NCBI GenBank assembly: GCA_022496805.1
Contig: CM040100.1
Span: 15,405,009 to 15,469,008, forward strand
DNA: 64,000 nucleotides
Direction: 5' to 3'
Origin: Pohlia nutans
Lineage: Eukaryota; Streptophyta; Bryopsida; Bryales; Mniaceae
Shown: piece by piece, positions 47,866-59,597 of the stretch
Numbering within the stretch: position 1 is the stretch's first letter
Layout of the letters: each line of letters opens with the position of its first letter
The notes under the pieces: model-generated
Seen by the model: only the letters and a program-made list of their open reading frames with translations
What the model was told of the DNA's origin: nothing
Databases searched by the model: none
Made by a program: the position numbers and the translations under genes

Positions 47866-48839
47866 CAGTGGGGTGACACCGAAATTGGCACCTTGTGCAA
47901 TTCCAGGGATAGTGCCCACACTGCTGCCAACTTTGACACCCTCCCGAGCGCTAGAATTTTTTTATTTATACATGAAATTTTAGACACAAAATAATTGTTA
48001 TGTTCACAACATGTGTAACAAATTTCAAAGCTAGAAGATTGATACAAAGAAAGATATTTAAGATTTACTAACAAGGGGTAGTTGTAAGAAATGTTTCACT
48101 ACTGCCAACTTTGACACCCTCCCAAGGATTTGAAGAATTTTTGGAGTAGGAATATCTTTATGTTGTTTACACATATGAAAAAATTCAAGTCCAAAAGACC
48201 CACAAAAAAAATGATATTCCAAATCTACCAACAGGTGTAGTTGTGAGAAACAAAGAGGAAAATCGTCTCACAACTTTGACAGCCTCCCTAGAGTTGAGTA
48301 TTTGTTATTTCAACATGAAAGTTTTTGCACGTGTTATCAACTAAAAAGAAATTTTGTGCCAAAAATTCCATTTTAAAATAACAAATTTCCAACCCTAGAG
48401 AGGCAGTCAAAGTTGTGAGACAATTTTCCTCTTTGTGTCTCACAACTACACTTGTTGGTAGATTTGGAATATCACTTTTTTTGTGGGTCTTTTGGACTTG
48501 AATTTTTTCACATGTGTAAATAACATAAAAATGTTCCTACTCCAAAAATTTCATGTGAAAAAAATAATTCTTCAATCTTTGGGAGGGTGTCAAAGTTGGC
48601 AGCTGTGAAACATTTCTTACAACTACCCCTTGTTAGTAAATCTTGAATATCTTTTTTTTTTATCAATCTTCTAGTTTTGAAATTTGGTACACATGTTTTC
48701 ATCATAACAATGATTTTGTGTCTAAAATTTCATATATAAATAACAATTTTCCAGCGCTAGGGAGGGTGTCAAAGTTGGCAGCAATGTGGGCACTATCCCT
48801 GGAATTGCACAAGGTGCCAATTTCGGTGTCACCCCACTG
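47866..48839. mobile_element. 974-bp fold-back element, pogo/Tc1-like ends, TA target site
   Basis: Starts CAGTGGGGTGACACCGAAAT and ends with its complement; TA lies on both sides (47864-47865, 48840-48841). Almost the whole element is one inverted repeat: arms of about 430-450 bp around a centre near 48290-48400, with only scattered mismatches. CAGT-type ends with TA are known for pogo/Tc1-mariner MITEs such as Emigrant. No ORF. Confidence 0.85.
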
Positions 48840-49169
48840 TACACTTGAAAAGTGTAAAGACATGGAGTGATATTACTATATTTTTGCATTCAGTAGAGCA
48901 GCATGTGTTGCAAAATAGGAAGAAGTGAGCCATCAAAACTTACACCAGCGCAAGAAAAATAAACTGAACATAGAAGCTATTTTTGGAATCTAGTAAATAG
49001 AGAGACCTCAGCGTTATCCATTGCTCAAACCCATTTTGCTACATTGTATAAATTTCTTGAAAGTTTGTGTAGACCTCAATATCTAAACAAGTTCCAAAAA
49101 TAGAAGAGACAATTCAATCAGTTTAAAATGATATGGGACTTGATAATAGAACAACAAGGGAAATCTTTT

Positions 49170-49915
49170 ATTACCAAACTTAGATTACAGAATTACCAGA
49201 TTCTAGCAAAAGGAAAAGATTCCCACCCTAAACCACTCATCAAGAAAAACTTTATTACTTCAATTGCTAGTAGCTAGAGCAAAAATATAGTAATTCCAAA
49301 TGCACCTAATTGTATAGCTTAAAATGAAATGGACAAAATTAGCTAAAGTTGAAATTCATTTTCAAAAGTACCCTGCACCCCACACTTCAAATCATAAACA
49401 AGTTAGAAATCACCATATCAGCACATGAGCACTGAAAAGGGACTCTTGACATGACTTGAGGTGCCATGCAAAAGCCTTGCAATGCCAATTGCAACTTACA
49501 AATTAACCCAATTTACCCAATGAAGAACCTAGATCCTAAACACGGCTTCAATATATTCAAAACAACTTGGAACGACATAGAAATTTTACCATGATAACTT
49601 GACTTCAAGGAAATCATAACCTAGAAAGTTTTATTAGAAATGGACAATGAGTGGAGGAGATACAAGATCCCCCAAGGTGTAGCAATCAAATTCCCTAAGA
49701 AAAAATAACGAAGATCAATACCCATGTTTTCTAAATTATCCAAAAAAATTCTTCACAACATGTATTGGTCTATAACCTTACACAAAAAAGACATCATGAG
49801 GGAAGTGCTCCTAGAATTGCGATGAAAATGGACAGTATAGGCAACACTTACAATTTCACCAAAGTGAAGCTGTCTCAAAAAATGTCCAAAAAATGAACAT
49901 TGGTTTGGTTTAGAG
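49170..49915. mobile_element. Diverged relative of TTAA element 24582-25403
   Basis: Same order of words as 24800-25400 (CCTTGCAATGCCAATTGCAA, ACTTGACTTCAAGGAAATC, GTTTTATTAGAAATGGACAA, GGAGGAGATACAAG) but heavily mutated, and the ends no longer carry CCCCTAA or TTAA clearly. Confidence 0.55.
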
Positions 49916-50053
49916 TTGACGAAATGAAGCCAAGACCCTAAAAATAAAAAATGATGATGATTAACAAAATTTCTTTTCACCATGCTAGTGAGAAGAATAG
50001 ATCACCTAATATGGCTTCACTGTGAGGGCCCATTTCCACATGAGATCCATAAT

Positions 50054-52260
50054 TCATTCTATCATTTCCGTCTTGTAGATATGGCCTCTTGGTGTCCTCA
50101 TCCTCTTAGCCTTGGGTAGAATTTTCTTTTTGCCGCAACGTCTCACCTACGACACAAACATTAAACAACATCATGTTTTTTAAAATCAGATGAATAAACA
50201 TATAATTTGTAAAATTACTTTGAGCATAAGAGGGGACAACGTGGGATCAAAGAAAAAAATTAATAAAAGGGATGGTAGCACACACGGTCTTTGAAGAATG
50301 ATAGGATCTCTTGAGTACGTCTTGTACCAATGTTTTGAACATTGCGTTTTGCAGAGTAAGACATACCAATATTGTCATATCCATACGCATCATTTGTACA
50401 ATGTAGGACTGTGCTTGTGGAGAGAGCCATTGTAGTGTCATTCTTGGGCAAGATGAAAACACTATACTCTGGTAATAAGAACTCCCCTCCAATCTTAACA
50501 TGCTCAGGTCCTTCACGCTCTGTCAAAAAAAAATTAATAACTCTAAACAAAACATTTGTATGGACAAAATATGACACTTGAAGAATGCATGCCTAAAACC
50601 CTCAAAATCACATACCTTTTACAAACCAAAAATAAAATAAAATCCCACGTACTTTTTACAAACCAAAATAGAAAAACAAACCTCATGTCCTCCTTGTCAA
50701 CATGTGGTTGAGCAAAATAGTTTGAAGTAATGCCCAAGGTTGTCAAACCTTGCTTTCCTGATCTACCTAAACACATTGGTACCGGTCCGTTGCAAAGCAT
50801 GTTCTCCACCTCTTGCACGTGACTAGCAAATTGCCAGGATATTACAAGATATAACAAAGCACTTATGAGGTAACCAGCAAAACCCTCAACTTTGTGTGCT
50901 TGCATTTTCCCTTCATGAGGTTTGACCTAACTGTGTGTGAATACCTACACATGTAACAATTCAAAACAAAGTTAAAAATACATACAAATGGCATGGTAAA
51001 ATTGAGGAATGAAAAACAACAGTGGAACGTTCCAAGGTTTTAAACTCACCTTTTAAATGCATCAGGGGTGCCAGATTTTTTTCCCATATCCTTCCGTGAT
51101 CCACGCATAACAAATTTTCCACCTTTCTTCATTGGACCCCGTTGCACTTCTTCTCCACAATCATAAATGCCCCTACTTATTTTCTCGGCAAGTTTACAAT
51201 CCGCAAGTGGAATGTCATCAAATACAATGATCCCAATCACAATTTGATCTTCCACCAACAAGACGGAGTGATGAACTTGGAAAAGCTCATTTACACCCAT
51301 GGTACAATTATAATCAAATTGTTGTTTTTTGTAATCTTTGTCCCACATGGACATTAAGAACCTTCCTCACACTGAGAGGTATGGTCATACCTTTATCTCA
51401 AAAATGATTTATCGTTCTCAAACCATGCAAAGGCTCTTCGTACCTAATAGGTTTAGGATTTTTGTAAAACTCCGAGACATAAAAAGGCATCCTCAAGCAT
51501 TCCACATTGTGAGCAAGATCACAATGCTGTTCAAGAAGCCCCATATCCAATAATCGCTCTTGGTGTTTTTCTCACTATTGTATATTTGCAGATCCTTCAA
51601 AGAATGTACATAGATAGAGCAAACAACACATCAAAACCTTTTGTCCCTTGTGGATGCGGAGAGATCTATAAAAACAACATAATAAACAAAACAAAAACAA
51701 AATAAGTCTCAACACATATATACACCCTAAACCATGTTTTAACAAATCAAAACATTTTTAATGAAAATGATCATATCCAACTTTATAATTTTGACAATGT
51801 TTAAAAAATAAATCATCTTGCAAAAACATTTTATTAATCTCCATATAGGGCCCCACAGTAAAATAAACTTAAATCACAGATTTAGACATAATAACAATTG
51901 ATGTAGACATGAAAATAAAATTAGTTTTGTATTAAAAAAAAACGTTAAAGCATTAATGGATACATGTATGAAAAAGGTGTGGTATGAAAAGAGTTTTGTA
52001 TTTTTTGACATTCAATTTACATGCATACAAACATAATTAAGACTCTCTTTCACTTTCTCAAAAAGAACTCAAAGAGTTTACCTTGCTCGGGGATATCTTT
52101 AGCTGATCGAGAGTAAGATGAAGTAATGTAAACTCATATGTTTCCATGGGAGGAAACATGTCCAATTTTTTTAGTGTCTCTATGTGCTTAGGACAATTGT
52201 TGTGATTGTTCAATAAACCTTTGCTTTGGCAAGGAACACCACATACTCTACAGTAAAATT
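50054..52260 (-). CDS. TET/JBP-like 2-oxoglutarate/Fe(II) dioxygenase, multi-exon, possibly a young pseudogene
   Basis: Exons seen on the minus strand: 52260-52082 (CRVCGVPCQSKGLLNNHNNC, a zinc-finger-like stretch, GTAAAC donor); about 51590-51361 (MGLLEQHCDLAHNVECLRMP); about 51365-51047 (DYKKQQFDYNCTMGVNELFQ); 50926-50653; 50519-50284; 50146-50054. The last three splice in phase and end in a lysine/arginine-rich tail (VRRCGKKKILPKAKRMRTPR). The core has NYFAQPHVDKED, an HxD iron site; then GGEFLLPEYSVFILP; then STVLHCTN, the distal iron histidine. This is the double-stranded beta-helix of the TET/JBP group, which oxidises methyl-cytosine or thymine. Phase disagrees between the third and fourth exons (near 50926-51047), and a stop or very short intron lies near 51370-51400, so it may be inactive. 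Other 2OG-oxygenase families are not excluded. Confidence 0.5.
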
Positions 52261-52539
52261 TTCACATATTGGGATCATTAAGGAATCCAACAATACAACC
52301 ACTCGTTTAGTACCTTAAATTACAAACATTATGATGTTTTCAAAAGGAAACACTGCTGCATCACTTTTTTAATATAATAAATACAAAATCCATTTTAAAT
52401 AAACAGTCTTTATGCAATACCTGAGAATTCCCTCTTTTTAAAGAGATGCAATAGCCACCTCAACAACATTCACAAAATCCATACTGCATAATATACCCCA
52501 CTGCATCACAGACAACACATTTAACCATTAAACATACAC

Positions 52540-52640
52540 ATTTATATAAATATATAAATATATATAAATATATATATAAATATATAAATATATATATGTA
52601 TATATATATATATAAATATATATATGTATATATAATCATC
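52540..52640. repeat. AT microsatellite
   Basis: About 100 bp of ATATAAATAT and TATATATGTA repeats. Confidence 0.85.
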
Positions 52641-52732
52641 TTAAAATTAAAAAATTATACTATAGCCATTCTAAACACTAGAACATATATTAAAAACATT
52701 TACATACATCTTTCTCCCAAATTAAATTTAGC

Positions 52733-53545
52733 AATTATTAGTCTATTTGCCATGCACTAAGTTCACTTTTATTTTTGAAAAATTGTAGTCATTTAATATC
52801 ACCCATCTCGCTTTAGCTCCTAATATGTCACAAACTAAACCACAATGATTGTGAACGTGCTATGCAACACATTAGGGAACCCCTCAGGAATATCAAATAT
52901 GTGCATCACATCCATAATATTCTAAAAAGGTCCACAGTTTTGTAAGATCAACTTCATCAACATAACAATCTTCACAAGTAAATGTAAATTTAATACATTG
53001 ATGAAATACAAAAAAATACTTAAAAATGTTGTCAAAACTATCATAAATTTGGTATCACATATATTATAAAATACGAACACATTAAGATGAGAAGAAAATA
53101 CATTTGAAATTACTCAAACTAGTTTGGGAATGAAAATGAATACAACAAGCGTCTAAGGTTTAGAATTTAGGATATTATACAACAATTATTAGTCTCTTTG
53201 CCATGCACTGAGTTCAATTTTATTTTTGAAAAATCGTAGTGATTTAGTATCACCGTAAAACTGCTTTGGGCTTTAATATGTCACAAGCTCATCCACAATG
53301 ATTGTGGATGTGCTATGCAACACAATCTTAAACCCCAAGTAAATTTCAAATAAGTGTGGCACATTCACAATTTTCCTAAAAGGGCCATAGTTACTATAAA
53401 GTAAACGTCATCATCATTACATTGTTTGCAAGTAAACAAAAAAATTTAATATGTTGATAAGATAGAAGAGAGTTCTCTAAACATTGCCAAAATTAGTGTA
53501 TACATAGTATCATATACTAATTAAACAATAACACGTTGATATGAG
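52733..53545. repeat. Direct tandem duplication, period about 447 bp
   Basis: Copies about 52733-53092 and 53180-53545 share TTGCCATGCACTRAGTTCA, CCACAATGATTGTG and GTGCTATGCAACACA. On the minus strand both contain a related frame: MHIFDIPEGFPNVLHSTFTI in one and PHLFEIYLGFKIVLHSTSTI in the other. This looks like a decayed exon, perhaps upstream sequence of the dioxygenase gene. Confidence 0.6.
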
Positions 53546-53549
53546 ATTT

Positions 53550-55590
53550 ATTTACACACCGTTCTTATCTTTTTCTTTGTTTCTCATTATGAATCACAAT
53601 TGGGATCATAGTGTCAATGTGGATACATTGTATCATCCATGAGATTTTCCAAGTATTTAATTTGTTCATGGAGTATGCTACATGGGTCCTTGTGTCAATT
53701 TGTTATCACATCCACATGTGAAATTCACAAAACCCTCCTCCTTCTAGAAAATATTTCCTTCCTCAAACCTTGAATTGAACCCATCATCTATGTCCATTGC
53801 ATAGCTTGCACAATGAAACAAATTATTTTCTATCCAGAAATAATGCCTTGGGTCCAAAAATTAAAAGCTCATCCTATCAATGTCTTAGAAAAATGCCAAT
53901 CATGGTGTATGTCTTTTTCCTCTACTGCTTAGATAGTTAACACGTTTTTTTGGGACACTACGTACTTACAATATAAGAATAATTTATCCCATGAATTGAT
54001 ACTATAGTATGTGTATTCTAATTCTAATTTTTCCCCGTGCATAAAATTGACCACACATTTCAGTGAAAACGACTGAAAATTTGAACTTAATTTGTGCCGA
54101 AACTGCTATCCGCCTAGTACGCTAGACCGTGTCTCAGCAGTTTTGTCAATAAAAGAAACGTACAATGTGTGTGCAAGATGGAAGATACTTTCTTGTTTCA
54201 CAAGGCCGGCACTTCCGTCCTCCAAAAACTGAGTGAGTGGTGCATCTCAATATTCTCAGTCAGTGGCAGTGAAATTCATTCAGTCCCCGGCCATAGTACA
54301 AGTACTCTACGCTCAATTAGTACATGGGTACTTGTGAGCGAGTCAGTCACTCAGTCATATTGTGCATCAATGGTGAGTTAACTTAGGCCCAAAGGTCTCT
54401 TTTCTTTGTCAGCGGCTGGAGCCTGTCACTCCACGACAAGCACATTGCACATGATGCATGCCATGAATTGGCCATGATCCACTGCAAGTTAGGGCTCTCC
54501 CATTGGTACCATAGTCTGTCTCATGATCCACAAATAATAATTATTAAAAAAATAAATTTAAAAACACAAATTTTTAGCAAATTTTTTTTATGATGAAAAA
54601 GGAAATCTTAGAAAATATTCACAAAATTTGTCGTTTGTTGAAAAGTAATTTTCCAATTTTTAAAAATGATTTGGTATGACTTGCCAATCCTGACAGCCGG
54701 GTGTAGTAATCTAGTACCATTTCTTTTCTTTTCTTTTTTCCTTTTATGGGTTTTGAAGTCTTTGGGTCCATTTCATTCTATAAATTTGAATGATCCAAAT
54801 CAATTCTTGCCACCTTATATGGTATTAATAGTTTTCAATGTCCTCAGTCCCCCATTTTTTTGGGGGGGCAATTTATTGTTAAATTGATATAGCCAAAAAT
54901 GGACTATTGTAGGTGGAGGGCCATGTTGGAATAAAAATTCATTTCAAAATAGATGCCAAAGTTTTTGGGAAAGGATTTTTTCACTAATTTTTTTTTATGG
55001 TGAAAAATATAATTTTGAAGAATATTTTTAAAAAAATCGATCATTTTATGAGAAAATCAGAAAATATTCTCTATTTTCTTAAGGACTAGCTGAGAAAATG
55101 CTTCAGAAAACCGGTCGATCCAAGAAAATGTAGGATCTTAGCCGGTGAAACTAAAATTTCTCCCTGGACTGTGTTCCCAACTTCCCATATCTCTTCATTC
55201 GCAAATAGCTTGCCAGATTGGTTATCGGTATGCAAATATCTACAGTAGTATTTGTAATGCACTTATTGCTGCAAGCAGCTATACGTACAGCAGTTGACAA
55301 TTTCAACCAAAATTATTTAGGACTTTAGGAGTCTTCATGAAAAAACTATTGTCTTTCTCTTGTGCTAAGTTACCAGTACAAAACTTATTTGTGTACAGTG
55401 CTCTGTTTGAGTACTTTTTTGAGTGCCACATGGGATTATTCAAAACTCACCACCAATGGAAATGGACACGTGGCAAAAAGTTTTGGATTATGATTCTTCT
55501 TTGACAAAATATATAGAGAGCCCTCTATGTAATATATTACTCTTTTGTTATTTATTCTCACGTATTAAAGAAAGTGACGTAAATCCCAAG
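53550..55590. other. Intergenic, no gene recognised
   Basis: No splice-consistent coding. Around 54130-54380 the GC is a little higher with a 70-codon frame, but nothing recognisable. Confidence 0.4.
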
Positions 55591-55597
55591 CATAATA

Positions 55598-55918
55598 GAG
55601 TAAACCAAAAAGAGTGTTTCAAAGTGAAAAGTAATCTTAAAATTATTTTAGACTCGTTTTGAGTTAAAAAAGACTGCAAAACTAGTCTATGGTGAGTTGG
55701 AGAATAATCTAAAACAATGCCCTGTACTGCCATGGGGTGTGGAACTCGTGACCTCTCCAATGCTAAAAAAGAGTTCCCACACATTCCCCCAAGCCAAGAG
55801 CCCCGATCATGATTAAAAACTATTCATGAACAATGATTGTCAGAAATTATAATTATAAGAAGAGAACTCCGCTTGAACTCCGCTTGAAAACCAGTTCTGT
55901 TTTTGAATAACTCTAATA
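55598..55918 (-). mobile_element. SINE-like dispersed repeat, minus copy
   Basis: Reverse complement of 59208-59522 over about 310 bp. The minus strand carries GAGGTCACGAGTTCCACACC-like box-B sequence (GAGTTCCAC) downstream of GGCTCTTGGCTTG. This suggests a tRNA-derived head, but ends and target duplications are not resolved. Confidence 0.55.
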
Positions 55919-55919
55919 G

Positions 55920-56700
55920 CACACACACACATTTGTACCTTGTTTGTGTCTATGTAATATAAATCCTTGATTAAAGTTGTTCTAAGTAGTATAACCCAAT
56001 TCCATTCAAATGCAAGCTAACAGTGATTCTAGAGTTAGAATGTAAAGCTATAATACATGTCTTATTGTTTGGCCACTAGGAAGTTAAGGCATGTTCTACC
56101 TCCCTAGATTCTTATTCTAAAATCAATAAGTGTTGTACATTTGAGCGAAATTGGGTCAGTAGGTGGTATTGGGTAGGGCTACCTTACTGCTCATGCATTG
56201 CCTGCACATGACTGTGCTCTGTTCGGTTCAGTTTGAATGAGTCCCTCCAACAAAGTGCTCCAATAATTGCCAAAATGAAAAGTTTAAAAATAATAATAAT
56301 TTGGCATATCAGTGTTAACCAACCCACGGCGGTGCGGCAAGATCTTTGGAACGTCAATGATGGAAGAATCAAGGGTTGCAATTAAGTTACTCAACACAGA
56401 AAATGAGTACTGGAATGATGATGAGCAGAAGAGACAAAAATTCATGGGCTCGTTCAATTTGTGTAAAAAAAATTTTAATTTAAAATTTAAAAAATTCATG
56501 GGCTATATGAAATGGTGGACAGGAGTATTTGATTGTTGCTGAAGTTAAGTCCTGACTGAGAGACTGAGACTGGCTCAGAAACTTTTCTGCTTGTCTCCTG
56601 CACCCACCTTGATCTCAAACAAGCAAACTCCCCAGAGGCTGCAAACCTAATGATCAACGTTTGGGCGGCTGGGCACTTGTCTCCTCAAGGACTGCGTTTC
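55920..56700. other. Intergenic, no gene recognised
   Basis: Frames of up to 76 codons here overlap on both strands and show no family motif or splice context. Confidence 0.4.
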
Positions 56701-56704
56701 CTGA

Positions 56705-57218
56705 TGGCCCATTCACATAAGCATGTGACTTTGAGGGATTTCTGTTGTCAACCAAGAAATATAAAATACGCAATTAGAAATTACTCTATCGCCTGACAGA
56801 AAGTAGTGTTCGGGAAGATTTTGAGGAATGCCAGTGATTTTCCTCCATTGTCAACATTCAATCGGTTTTTCCACATGGCTACTTCGGCTTTTGCTTTTGT
56901 TTATAGTTAGAAATAGAAATATTCTTAAAATTTTAAAACGGTATTTAGCATGTGGGTTCAAATTTGCATCAGTTTTTGGATAATTGAACTGGTTCACTTG
57001 AAACTAACCGCCGGTTCTTCCCGGACAATGACAGAAAGGCAAGGCAAAAAAGGAGCATGGCTCTACTTGCGGCACTGTAATGCAGTTGTGCAGTGCCTGA
57101 ACAGTAGTTGCAACAAGAAAAGACAAGGCTTTGAATATCTTTTTATTTCTCGGTTTTACCTTCCTCCATTTCGGGAACACAAATGCAAGTGCGGCAGGGG
57201 CTTAGTGTGAATGGGCCA
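56705..57218. mobile_element. Inverted-repeat element with TGA target duplication
   Basis: Ends TGGCCCATTCACATAAGC and (reverse complement) TGGCCCATTCACACTAAGC; TGA at 56702-56704 and 57219-57221. The similar tip at 40373 (TTCACACTAT) suggests a Harbinger/Tourist relation. 514 bp, non-coding. Confidence 0.6.
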
Positions 57219-57221
57219 TGA

Positions 57222-58540
57222 GGCAAGTCTTTTTTTCTTTTCTTTTTTTCATTTTGGGGTCACATGTAGTGATTTTATTTTTTAAGTTCAGTAAGGGGTC
57301 CCATGGCTACAATCATGAGGGTGAAGGTACATTGTTGGTTAATTTTTTTGCCGTGTTGTGGTAAGGCATAAGTGGCTACATCCTAGAATTGAAGTACATT
57401 GTTTTGGCTAAGTCATAAACATCACCTTATACATTATTGGCTAACTTTGCCAGCGAGGGCTACTTCAAAATGCATTGTGTACATTTTGAGGTGCCCAGAG
57501 TCTGCACGGCAGAAGCCGAAACCCTAACTTGATCTCCTTGCAATGCCCTAAAACCACATGGTTACATGACACGGGCTACTTTCAATGCATGAACGTGATA
57601 GTCTGGCTATAGACCAGTTGACCACTAGCAGAAATTCATTCAAGCTCGGGCTATAAGCCATTGTTCAACGCTCCAAACTTGACTACTACGCCTTTTTCAT
57701 TGCATAGATTAGGGCTAAAATTTCCATTTTACTTTTTTATTTTCCTTTGTTGAAATTAGCTAGCCACTTTTAAATTTAGCAATTGGGATGATTTTTAGGT
57801 GAAAAAAATCATTGGTCCCATGGGCTATTTTTGAAAATTGGGGCCTTTGATTTACATGTAGGGATCATCCTATGAAAAATTTGGGGGCCAAAACAAGTTC
57901 AAAATAAGGGACAATTTTTTGCCTCAAGAAACACTCGTAGCACTCATTTAGAGAACTCCCTAAGTTATGCTCTTGGGGCCCAATGTCACTCCGTCACAAG
58001 GATGTCAAAGTTAAAAACTTTGAAGTGAGGTTTTGAGAATTTTCTTTTTCATAAAAGCATTGTCGATGCTCTCATGACATTTCTTCACAACAATAGTCCT
58101 ATGCAACGCCCGACACTAATTGGGCCCTCAAATTTTCAGTGTCTATAATGGCTCCTATGACCCAATTCCAACTTGGTTTACAACACAACAAAAGCAAACA
58201 AAGGTACTTCCAAAGCCACGTTGATTGGTAGCTGGCCTTCCTTCCATTGATAGTCTAAGAGCTTCAACCAAGGTCTATTATTCGTTGATCTAATTTTAGA
58301 GTGTGACTAGAAGGACTCATTGAAAAACAAAAAAATGTTGTGAGAAAGTCCATCCATGCCAAGCCCTAGAATTTCTTGAGTCCTTTGTTAGGAGATACGG
58401 CAACTTCTTATAACAGCCATATGAAGCAAACCTTGAACAACAAAAGACATGAATAGAAAGCGAGAATGATGGGCTCCTCGCCTCTATGATGAAACTCCTT
58501 AATTTGCAGTAGGACAAACAAAACCTTGCCCTCAATTTCA
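57222..58540. other. Intergenic, no gene recognised
   Basis: The words GAAGTACATTGTTTTGGCTA/GTACATTGTTGGTTAA/TACATTATTGGCTAAC recur between 57320 and 57450. No exon evidence. Confidence 0.4.
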
Positions 58541-58624
58541 TGTGGGTGGAGGATGTTTACAGTGGTTGAAGGAAATGTTGTTGTTGGATGTAAATGGGGT
58601 GGTGCAAGGTTACTTCTTTATCAA

Positions 58625-58880
58625 CTATAGGATGGTTTTGAATGATTATAGAGCATTTTTGGGATGCTCTTGGCTCCCACCTAAGGACGGTTTTATATTT
58701 TTAAGACATATCACTTTGAGAATTCATAAAAATTACAAATTTTATCGGAAAAAATATGATTTCACTTGGATTCAACTCTATTAAGATTTATCTATCCCTG
58801 AAAAATTTGTAACACACTTGGTATGTCCTCCAAGATGTTCAGATTGGTGAAATGGATAGTAGTAGGTACTTTCATCTTAA
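58625..58880 (+). repeat. Dispersed repeat, copy 2
   Basis: Same-strand relative of 13296-13545, sharing GGATTCAACTCTA, CTCCAAGATGTTCA and GGATGCTC tracts. Confidence 0.6.
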
Positions 58881-59207
58881 AGGACGTTTCCAAAGAAAGG
58901 AGTATTTTTGAGTTTTATCCTCAAAATATAAAAGTAATTTACATTCTAAAAATGTAGGTACATACTATTCTTATCACGAATGATGCTTGAAAAAAACATT
59001 CATAAAAGCATTTCTCCATTAATAACAATTCATGATCAAAATGATTTTAAAACTGAGTAAACTTAGTCCGAGGGGCTTAGTATGTCCTTTAAATCTAAAG
59101 GACCAAGAAGCCAAAATTGGATCTCATAGTTTTTTAAAGCAGATCCTATGTAGACTTCCTTTTGTTCAAATTCATTCTTTTTTTGGCGAACGCATGCAAT
59201 TTTCTTC

Positions 59208-59522
59208 ACTCAATAGAGTTATCCAAAAACATAACTGGTTTTCAAGCAGAGTTCAACTGAAGTTCTCTTCTTATAATTATAATTTCTGACAATCATTATT
59301 CATGAATAGTTTCCATGGTCGAGGCTCTTGGCTTGCGAGAACGTGTGGGAACTCTCCTCTAGCAATGGGGAGGTCACGAGTTCCACACCTCATGATGGTA
59401 CAGGGCCATGCTTTAGATTATTCTCCAACTCACTATAGACTAGTTTTGCAGTCTTTTTGAACTCAAAACTAGTTTAAGGTTTCTTTTCATTTTGAGACAC
59501 TCTTTTCGGTTAACTCTATTCC
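59208..59522 (+). mobile_element. SINE-like dispersed repeat, plus copy
   Basis: Inverted partner of 55598-55918. Contains GGTCGAGGCTCTTGGCTTGC followed 50 bp later by GGGGAGGTCACGAGTTCCAC, an arrangement like box A and box B of a tRNA-derived SINE. Confidence 0.55.
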
Positions 59523-59597
59523 GGCAATATAAAATTAGGTGTCCATGAGAAATATTCACAATATGATCAATTGATTTGATAATTTTAAAACCATTAA

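Noticed and set aside
54169..54381. 70-codon frame at slightly higher GC
   Set aside because: No motif, no splice context and no neighbour that supports coding.
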